Origin: Candidatus Omnitrophota bacterium
Lineage (GTDB): Bacteria > Omnitrophota > Gorgyraeia > Gygaellales > Profunditerraquicolaceae
Length of the DNA stretch: 16,916 nucleotides
Assembly: GCA_029563245.1 (NCBI GenBank)
Contig: JAKQSG010000125.1
Location: 1-16,916, forward strand
Reading direction: 5' to 3'
The position numbers and the translations under genes are program-made. The notes under the pieces are model-generated. The model worked only from the letters and a program-made list of their open reading frames with translations, made no database searches and was not told the DNA's origin. Of this stretch, positions 7,045 through 13,165 are shown piece after piece (position 1 is the stretch's first letter; each line of letters begins with the position of its first letter).

Positions 7045-8267
7045 AGAATATTTTAAAAGAAAAAGCAGCCCTTGCTCCTGATGCCCCGGGGGTATATTTG
7101 ATGAAAGATGCATCCGGGAAGGTTATTTATATCGGTAAGGCAAAATCCTTAAAAGAGCGGCTAAAGAGTTATTTTCATCAAGGTCTTTCCTCCAAGACCA
7201 AGGCGCTTGTTTTGAATGCCTGCGATATAGGATACAGACTTTGCCCTGATGAAAGTATGGCACTGATTCTGGAAGCAAGCCTGGTGCACAAATACAAGCC
7301 AAAATACAATGTCGCCTTGCGCGATGATAAAAGCTTTCCGATGGTAAAGATTACAAACGAGGAATTTCCTGCCGTTGGCATTACAAGGAAGAAGGAGAAA
7401 GACGGGGCGCGTTATTTCGGGCCCTATACGAATGCCGGGTTACTGAGAAAGGCGATGAAGACTATCCGCAGGTATTTCCCGTATTTGGTTATTAAACAGC
7501 CGCCCAATGAGACACGTATCGACCGGCTTATCGGGCTTTCTCCGGATAAAGATTTCGATAAGAGGGCATACGCCAAGAGAATAAGAGCGATATCGCTGAT
7601 TCTTGAGGGCAACAGCGAAAACTTAGTAATGAGGCTGTTTAAGGATATGTCCTTAAAATCAAGGCGTATGGATTTCGAAGGAGCGGGTAAGATACGCGAT
7701 CAGATTATTTCTTTAGGTGCGCTTGCCCAGGGTTTTTTGAATCCCGGTTGCAACTTGGGCTTGGAGGAATTGAGAAAGGCCCTCAAGTTGAATAAGGTAC
7801 CCGAAAGAATAGACGCATTCGATATATCTGATATATCGGGAAAAGAGGCTTGCGGTTCAATGGTAAGCTTCTATCGCGGTCAACCCGATAAAAATAATTA
7901 CCGTAGGTTCCGGATTAAATCTGTGGAGGGAATTGATGATTACGGTATGTTAAGGGAGGTAATAAAAAGAAGGTACTCCCGTCTGCTTGGCGATAATATA
8001 GCGCCGCCGGATCTGATTATTATAGACGGAGGCAGGGGGCATTTATTATCTGCAAAGAGAGAGCTGGATGTTTTGAAGATAGGTGTGCCGCTTATAAGCA
8101 TCGCTAAAAAAGAAGAGAATATATATATCAGCGGTAAGAAGGACCCTGTCCGGCTGGATGAGTATGCTTTTGGATTAAATTTAATACGCAGGATTCGTGA
8201 TGAGGCGCATCGTTTCGCCTTAGCATACCACCATCTTTTAAGGAGAAAGAAGGTAATTGGCAGATGA
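7041..8267 (+). CDS. uvrC: UvrC excinuclease subunit, short form lacking the Cys cluster and HhH tail
   Basis: Endonuclease of UvrABC nucleotide excision repair, cutting on both sides of a lesion. The 408-residue protein has the GIY-YIG domain (residues 15-95: GVYLMKDASGKVIYIGKAKS, conserved Arg40, Glu79 in ILEAS), RYFGPYTNA at 125, a UVR motif (about 191-228) for UvrB contact, and the RNase H-like domain from 255 with Asp261 in AFDISD, Asp329 in IIIDGGRGHL and His390 in RDEAHRFA. Both nuclease sites therefore look intact. UvrC is usually about 600 residues. The four-cysteine cluster expected at 145-190 is absent, and the protein ends just before the usual C-terminal helix-hairpin-helix pair. 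The ATG at 7041 overlaps the murJ stop (ATGA) and is preferred to the TTG at 7020. The stop overlaps ogt. Confidence 0.92.
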   Translation: MKNILKEKAALAPDAPGVYLMKDASGKVIYIGKAKSLKERLKSYFHQGLSSKTKALVLNACDIGYRLCPDESMALILEASLVHKYKPKYNVALRDDKSFPMVKITNEEFPAVGITRKKEKDGARYFGPYTNAGLLRKAMKTIRRYFPYLVIKQPPNETRIDRLIGLSPDKDFDKRAYAKRIRAISLILEGNSENLVMRLFKDMSLKSRRMDFEGAGKIRDQIISLGALAQGFLNPGCNLGLEELRKALKLNKVPERIDAFDISDISGKEACGSMVSFYRGQPDKNNYRRFRIKSVEGIDDYGMLREVIKRRYSRLLGDNIAPPDLIIIDGGRGHLLSAKRELDVLKIGVPLISIAKKEENIYISGKKDPVRLDEYAFGLNLIRRIRDEAHRFALAYHHLLRRKKVIGR

Positions 8268-8542
8268 CTTCTTTTGCGTGCAAAGTTTATAAGGCAGTAA
8301 TGGGTATACCCTTTGGCCAGGTGCGTACTTATAAGTGGGTGGCAAGAAAAGCCGGTTCTTCTTCTGCCTACAGGGCGGTAGGCAATGCGTTAAAAAATAA
8401 TCCTTTGCCATTAGTGATTCCCTGTCATCGCGTGGTCAAGAGTAATAATGTTTTGGGGGGGTATATTTTCGGGAAAGATGTTAAGAAGCGTATTCTTCGT
8501 TTGGAAAAGGAAATCGCCGTATGCTTAACGAACAAAAAATAA
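8264..8542 (+). CDS. ogt: Methylated-DNA--protein-cysteine methyltransferase, single-domain (Ogt/MGMT)
   Basis: DNA repair protein that takes alkyl groups from O6-alkylguanine onto its own cysteine. The 92 residues hold only the C-terminal DNA-binding domain: VYKAVMGIPFGQVRTYKWVA at 8-27 (helix-turn-helix start with Tyr23), AYRAVGNAL with the arginine finger Arg37, and the active site IPCHRVV with Cys54, then GGYIFGKDVKKRILRLE. The N-terminal ribonuclease-like domain of full-length MGMT is missing. The alkyltransferase-like (ATL) proteins have the same size, but in those the cysteine is replaced; here it is present, so catalysis is plausible. The start overlaps the uvrC stop by ATGA, and the last 22 bp overlap the next gene, so it is translated together with uvrC. 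Confidence 0.9.
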   Translation: MTSFACKVYKAVMGIPFGQVRTYKWVARKAGSSSAYRAVGNALKNNPLPLVIPCHRVVKSNNVLGGYIFGKDVKKRILRLEKEIAVCLTNKK

Positions 8543-9468
8543 GGGGTATATTATTTTATTTAAGCGTCAGCATATTCTTCATAGGACTTCCCTTTATACT
8601 TTCCTATGCCTTAGGTTATAAGTTTAATCCGCGCACTCTGAAATTTACCCAAACCGGGCTGATTAGTATTAAAACCCAACCCCAGGGAGCGCATATATAT
8701 CTTGATTCTAAATTACTTGACGAAAAGACTCCTTCTACTCTTAGCGAGCTCCTTCCCGGTACTTATAGTATAAGGCTAGAATCGGAGGACTATTATCCTT
8801 GGGAGATGCAGGTAGATGTTTATCCGCGCAGAATCACGCGTATTGAAAAGGTTATACTTTTCCCCAAACGCCTGAATATAAAACAGCTGAACAAAGGCAG
8901 CGTTTCGTATTTTTATATTGATCAGGAAAGGAAAAATATTTATTACTTTAACCGGCAGGATAGTATTCTTTATGAGTCTGATTTAGAAGGAGAAAGATTC
9001 AAGGAATTAAGTGTTTTACCTAAGAGCTTTAAGGGTATGCCTAAGGGGCTAAGGCTCTCCGAAGACAAAGAGAAGATCCTGCTTTTTAATAGCCATCAAA
9101 TCTGCGTACTCTATTTAAGCCCGAAAGGAAGTTTATTATATGGGCAAAATTCGCTTATGCTGGATTATCCCGGGAAGCAGATTATCCAGGTATTTTGGCA
9201 TTCGGATAGCTATCATTTGATTTTAGTTACCGATAAGAATATCTCAGTCTTGGAAACAAATATCCTATCTAATGAGTTAAGTCTGGTCAATTTAAACGGG
9301 TTTCCTTCGGAGTTATTTTATGATATAGATAGAGATAGCCTCTATTTTTCAGATTATCAGATGGGTAATGACGGAGCTGTTTACGAGAATGTCTATAAAT
9401 TGGAATTCAGCGAGAAGGCATCTATTATCAGCAGTGTAGTTAAATTAAGGCAAAATGAAAGAGAATAG
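8521..9468 (+). CDS. Membrane-anchored PEGA-domain protein of unknown function
   Basis: The role is not known. The 315-residue protein has one N-terminal transmembrane segment (about 10-32), then a PEGA domain at about 46-113 (LISIKTQPQGAHIYLDSKLL, TPSTLSELLPGTYSIRLESE, YYPWEMQVDV). The rest (about 125-310) is rich in short beta strands with repeated aromatic-Asp turns such as YYFNRQDS, LLFNSHQ and LYFSDYQ, which suggests a propeller-like fold outside the cytoplasmic membrane. PEGA domains are usually found in surface or cell-envelope proteins. It overlaps ogt by 22 bp and the glycosyltransferase by 14 bp, so it is in the same operon and probably works with the glycosyltransferase in the envelope. 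The start at 8521 is supported by AAGGAAA about 9 nt upstream. Confidence 0.75.
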   Translation: MLNEQKIRGILFYLSVSIFFIGLPFILSYALGYKFNPRTLKFTQTGLISIKTQPQGAHIYLDSKLLDEKTPSTLSELLPGTYSIRLESEDYYPWEMQVDVYPRRITRIEKVILFPKRLNIKQLNKGSVSYFYIDQERKNIYYFNRQDSILYESDLEGERFKELSVLPKSFKGMPKGLRLSEDKEKILLFNSHQICVLYLSPKGSLLYGQNSLMLDYPGKQIIQVFWHSDSYHLILVTDKNISVLETNILSNELSLVNLNGFPSELFYDIDRDSLYFSDYQMGNDGAVYENVYKLEFSEKASIISSVVKLRQNERE

Positions 9469-10927
9469 CTTAAGAAAGAGGGTTTTCGAGATAATTCCGG
9501 GTTTCTTATCTTGGGGTATAATTTTGACATTGGTCATCCTGGCTTTCATCAATCCTGTGTCCTGTGCGGTTATAATCCTTGTTTTCGACTTTTATTGGAT
9601 TATTCGCACTCTTTACCTTACTACGCTTTTGGTTATGGCGCACCACAGGCTTTATAGGGAGAGGTCTAAGGATTGGCTTAAGGCCTGTCCCAAGAATAAT
9701 TTCTACCATCTTATTATTTTTCCGGTTTATAAAGAAGGCCTGGATATCTTAAGGCCTTCTTTGGAGGCGATTAACAAATGCCATTATCCAAAAGATAAAA
9801 TTATTGTGGTAGTTGCTTTTGAGGAGCGTAATCCCGATGCGCGTAATAACGCCAGGGTGCTTGAGTCTGAATTTAGAGATTCTTTTCACATCTATTTGTC
9901 GACTTTTCATCCTGCCGGCATAGCAGGGGAAAAGCCTACCAAGGGGGCAAATGCTACCTGGGCCGCCAAAGAGGCAAAGATTGTCTTGAATAGGTCCGGT
10001 ATCAGGGACGAAGATATTATTCTCTCGTGTTTTGATGCGGATACGTGCGTGAATGAGGAGTATTTTGGATGCCTTACTTATCATTTTACCAAATCCCCTA
10101 AGCCTCACCAGTCTAGCTATCAGCCAATGCCGGTATATAATAATAACATCTGGCAGGCTCCTTCTTTTGCCCGCCTGGTAGAGATCAGTTCTTCATTCTG
10201 TCAAATGATTGAGGGAATGCGCTTAGAGAAATTTGTTACTTTCTCCAGCCATAGTATGAGTTTTAAGACTCTGGTAGATATAGGTTATTGGCCGGTAGAC
10301 ATGATTTCCGATGATTCGGTTATCTACTGGAAGGCGTTTCTTTTTTATAAAGGAGATTACCGGGTCATACCCCTTTATCTTACGGTCTCTATGGATATAG
10401 CCTATTCCAACAGCTTCATTAAAACCATTAAAATGCAATACAAGCAGAAGCGAAGATGGGCCTGGGGGGTGGAGAATTTCCCGTTTTTAATGAACGGATT
10501 TTTGAATGACCGGGATATCCCCTTGATAAAGAAGGTAAGGAGGGGATTCCATCTTTTAGAGACCCATGTTACCTGGGCGGTTTGGGCTGTTATACTATTG
10601 TTTATCGGTCCGCTACCGGTTATATTCGGTGGGACATTTTTTAACCAGATGGCGATAGGTTATAACCTTTCTAAAATAACCGGGCTACTTCTTAATTTTA
10701 CTCTTTTTACCAGTTTAGTCTGGATTGTCTTAAGCCGCCTGATATTACCTCCCCGGCCTAAAGAGGTGAGCCGGTTTAAGAATGTCATAATGACCATGGA
10801 ATGGTTTTTGGTGCCTTTTATAATATTAATTCTGGGATCTACTCCTGCTTTAGATGCGCAAACTCATTTAGCGCTGGGCAAGTATATGGAATTTAATCCT
10901 ACTCCCAAATCCAAGAAGATGGTATAA
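9455..10927 (+). CDS. Membrane-bound family 2 glycosyltransferase
   Basis: Integral-membrane GT-A glycosyltransferase; sugar donor and acceptor are unknown. The 490-residue protein has two N-terminal transmembrane segments (about 17-60), the catalytic domain at about 80-345, and C-terminal transmembrane segments at about 374-395, 405-427 and 446-462. Motifs: IFPVYKEG at 88-95, the metal-binding DAD at 194-196 within SCFDADTCV, SDD at 285-287 in the place of the usual ED catalytic base, and QKRRW at 331-335, the QxxRW motif of processive enzymes. The overall layout resembles cellulose or hyaluronan synthase-like GT2 enzymes, so it may build a chain, but no polymer can be named. The start overlaps the PEGA gene by 14 bp and AAGG lies just upstream. 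The stop codon lies inside the next promoter. Confidence 0.85.
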   Translation: MKENSLRKRVFEIIPGFLSWGIILTLVILAFINPVSCAVIILVFDFYWIIRTLYLTTLLVMAHHRLYRERSKDWLKACPKNNFYHLIIFPVYKEGLDILRPSLEAINKCHYPKDKIIVVVAFEERNPDARNNARVLESEFRDSFHIYLSTFHPAGIAGEKPTKGANATWAAKEAKIVLNRSGIRDEDIILSCFDADTCVNEEYFGCLTYHFTKSPKPHQSSYQPMPVYNNNIWQAPSFARLVEISSSFCQMIEGMRLEKFVTFSSHSMSFKTLVDIGYWPVDMISDDSVIYWKAFLFYKGDYRVIPLYLTVSMDIAYSNSFIKTIKMQYKQKRRWAWGVENFPFLMNGFLNDRDIPLIKKVRRGFHLLETHVTWAVWAVILLFIGPLPVIFGGTFFNQMAIGYNLSKITGLLLNFTLFTSLVWIVLSRLILPPRPKEVSRFKNVIMTMEWFLVPFIILILGSTPALDAQTHLALGKYMEFNPTPKSKKMV

Positions 10928-10928
10928 T
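10920..10928 (+). promoter_or_regulatory. Extended -10 promoter ahead of the pilT-like gene
   Basis: The sequence TGGTATAAT is a perfect extended -10; no good -35 is seen at the usual distance. The TAA stop of the glycosyltransferase is part of the hexamer. The start would be near 10935, leaving a short leader with the GGAGG ribosome site at 10940-10944. It would give the pilT-prfB-secA group its own transcript. Confidence 0.45.
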
Positions 10929-10948
10929 ATTTTACAAACGGAGGGAAA

Positions 10949-12022
10949 ATGGATATAAAAGACCTGCTAAAAGAGATGATTGAGATGGATGCTTCGGATC
11001 TGTTTTATCGTGCCGGAGGAAGCCCGCGTATGAGAATAGATGGTAGGCTAGTAACCGCAGAAGAGGTTGTTCTTACTGTTGAGGATGTCGTAAGGGCTAC
11101 CGAAGATTTGACTAATCTTAAGCAGAGAGAGTATTTTAAGAGCAATTTAGATATCGACTTCAGTATCTATATCAAGGAGTTGGATTATAGATTCAGGGCC
11201 AGCATATTTATGCAGCGGAATTGGCCGTCCCTGGTTATTAGAAGGGTGAATAATGTCACCAAGACCTTTAGCGATTTAAATTTACCTGCAGAGATATTAG
11301 AAAAGCTTTCTATGGAGAGAGGGGGGCTGGTGCTTCTTACCGGAAGCATGGGCAGCGGAAAGTCTACCACTATCTCCAGTATGATTGAATATATCAACTT
11401 AAACAGTAAGAAACATATCTTGACTATTGAAGACCCGATAGAGTTTGTTTTCAAGGATAAGCAATCACTTATTAATCAGCGCGAAGTCTCTCTGGATGTT
11501 TTATCCTACAGCAATGCCTTACGTGCTTTTACACTTCAGGCGCCCGACGTTCTATTTATAAGTAATATCAGGGATTTAGAGACAATGTCAAGCGCCATAA
11601 CTGCCGCGGAGACCGGGGTACTGGTTTTAAGTACCCTGCATACTATTAATGCTGCGCAGAGTGTGGAAAGGATTATAAATTTTTTTCCTCCCTATCAGCA
11701 TCAAGAGGTCAGAAACCAGCTCTCTTCAATATTAAAAGGAGTTATATCCCTGAGGTTATTACCGTTAAAAGACAGCAAGGGGCGCATCCCTGCGTATGAG
11801 GCCATGCTTCTTACGCCGACCATTAGCCGTCTTATCCGCGAGGGGAAGGTTTGGGAGATTCCTCAGTTCATTGAAGACGGTAATATTTTTGGTATGCAGT
11901 CATTTAATCAGTCCTTAGTTAAGCTAGTTAAGGAAGGCAAAGTAAGTGAGGATACGGCTGCGCTCTTCTCGGATAACAAGGATGAGTTTTCGCTTTCCCT
12001 AAAGGGGATAAAGAAGGGGTAG
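10949..12022 (+). CDS. pilT: PilT-like type IV pilus ATPase with altered Walker B
   Basis: Member of the GspE/PilT secretion ATPase family; PilT hexamers retract type IV pili and help pull DNA in during transformation. The 357 residues match PilT (about 345-380). Seen: N-terminal PAS-like domain, Walker A GSMGSGKST at 132-140, Asp box TIEDPIEF with Glu161, His box LSTLHT with His231, and the C-terminal LIREGKVWEI and GMQSFNQSL. The Walker B region reads VLFISNIRD (201-209), where PilT normally has VGEMRD, so the catalytic Glu is Asn206. The codons were checked (aat at 11564-11566). That suggests reduced hydrolysis or a regulatory paralogue such as PilU. GGAGG lies just upstream of the ATG. 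No other pilus gene is in the window. Family sure, role less so. Confidence 0.85.
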   Translation: MDIKDLLKEMIEMDASDLFYRAGGSPRMRIDGRLVTAEEVVLTVEDVVRATEDLTNLKQREYFKSNLDIDFSIYIKELDYRFRASIFMQRNWPSLVIRRVNNVTKTFSDLNLPAEILEKLSMERGGLVLLTGSMGSGKSTTISSMIEYINLNSKKHILTIEDPIEFVFKDKQSLINQREVSLDVLSYSNALRAFTLQAPDVLFISNIRDLETMSSAITAAETGVLVLSTLHTINAAQSVERIINFFPPYQHQEVRNQLSSILKGVISLRLLPLKDSKGRIPAYEAMLLTPTISRLIREGKVWEIPQFIEDGNIFGMQSFNQSLVKLVKEGKVSEDTAALFSDNKDEFSLSLKGIKKG

Positions 12023-12044
12023 CTACTTTTTTAGGAGATAAATC

Positions 12045-13149
12045 ATGCTGGAGGAGATGAAAGAAAAACTTGTGAATATTGAGACAATCCTGGGCCAACT
12101 AAGAGGTTATCTTTGACATTGATAACAAGAATAAGATTATCGCTGATTTGTCTGCGCAAATGTCTTCCCCCGGGTTCTGGCAAGATGCGGATAATTCAAC
12201 CAAAGTAGTCAGAAAGCTTAAGGAGCTGAAAAATATAGTTGAGCCATGGGAGTCGGCAGTTAAGAAGTACCGTGAGCTTAACGACTTAGCGGCTATACTT
12301 AATACCCAGGACGTGGAGCTTTCGCTGGATTTAGTAAGGAATATTGACGATCTTTCCAAGGACCTGGAGAAATTAGAATTCAAGACGCTCTTGTGCGATG
12401 ATTCCGATTGCGCGGGTGCAATCTTAAGTATTAATGCCGGAGCTGGAGGCACAGAATCTTGCGATTGGGTAGGTATGCTTTTGAGGATGTACACCCGGTT
12501 TGCGCAAGCGCGCGGCTATAGCGTTGAGGTAACAGATATACTCTACGGAGAAGAGGCGGGGGTTAAAAGCGTCACGCTTTTAATCGAAGGGGCATATGCC
12601 TATGGTTATCTGAAGTCTGAGCGCGGGGTACATCGTTTAGTCCGCGTCTCGCCATTCGATGCAAATAAGCGCAGGCATACCTCTTTTGCTTCGGTTGATG
12701 TCATACCGGAGGCTAAAGAGGATATTGATATAAAATTAGAAGAGAAAGATTTGCGTATTGATGTCTACCGTTCTAAAGGCGCTGGAGGGCAAAGCGTTAA
12801 TACTACTGATTCAGCGGTTAGAATTACCCATTTGCCCACAGGTATAGATGCTCAATGCCAGAATGAGCGTTCGCAGCACCAGAATAAAGAGACGGCATTT
12901 AAGATCCTCAAGGCTCGTATTTATGAATTAGAGAGGCAAAAAAAAGAAGAGGCTCTTTTAAAAGGGTATGCCGGGGCAAAGAAGAGAATTGAATTTGGCA
13001 GCCAGATACGTTCTTATGTGATGCATCCTTATAATATGGTTAAAGACCACCGCAGTGATTATGAAACCGGGGATGTGGACAAGGTTATGAACGGAGGCCT
13101 TGATGAGTTTATTGAGGCCTACCTGAGATATAATAAATCAACACCTTAA
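12045..13149 (+). CDS. prfB: Peptide chain release factor 2 with programmed +1 frameshift
   Basis: RF2 ends translation at UGA and UAA codons. The gene is in two frames: 12045-12113 encodes 23 residues ending in LRGYL, followed by an in-frame TGA at 12114; translation resumes one base later with GAC at 12115 and gives a product of 367 residues, as in other RF2s. The second part carries the UGA-reading SPF tripeptide (full-length residues 202-204, RVSPFDA) and the catalytic GGQ (247-249, SKGAGGQSVNTT). The first ATG has AGGAG at 12033-12037, 7 nt upstream. This is the classical RF2 autoregulation: low RF2 lets the ribosome shift. An annotation beginning at an internal codon such as 12148 would lose the N-terminus. 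It lies between pilT and secA in the same direction. Confidence 0.96.
12102..12117 (+). promoter_or_regulatory. RF2 programmed +1 frameshift site
   Basis: The slippery CTT TGA C at 12111-12117 is preceded, three bases upstream, by AGAGGT (12102-12107), which can pair with the anti-Shine-Dalgarno. The geometry (SD-like, TAT, CTT, TGA, C) is the same as in E. coli prfB, where AGGGGG is used; the pairing here is somewhat weaker. Confidence 0.93.
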
Positions 13150-13165
13150 TCCCAAGGATAAAATA

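Noticed and set aside
12045..12147. prfB looks like a pseudogene with a premature TGA and frameshift
   Set aside because: The stop lies exactly at the known RF2 recoding site CTT TGA C with an SD-like stimulator three bases upstream, and the joined product has normal length.
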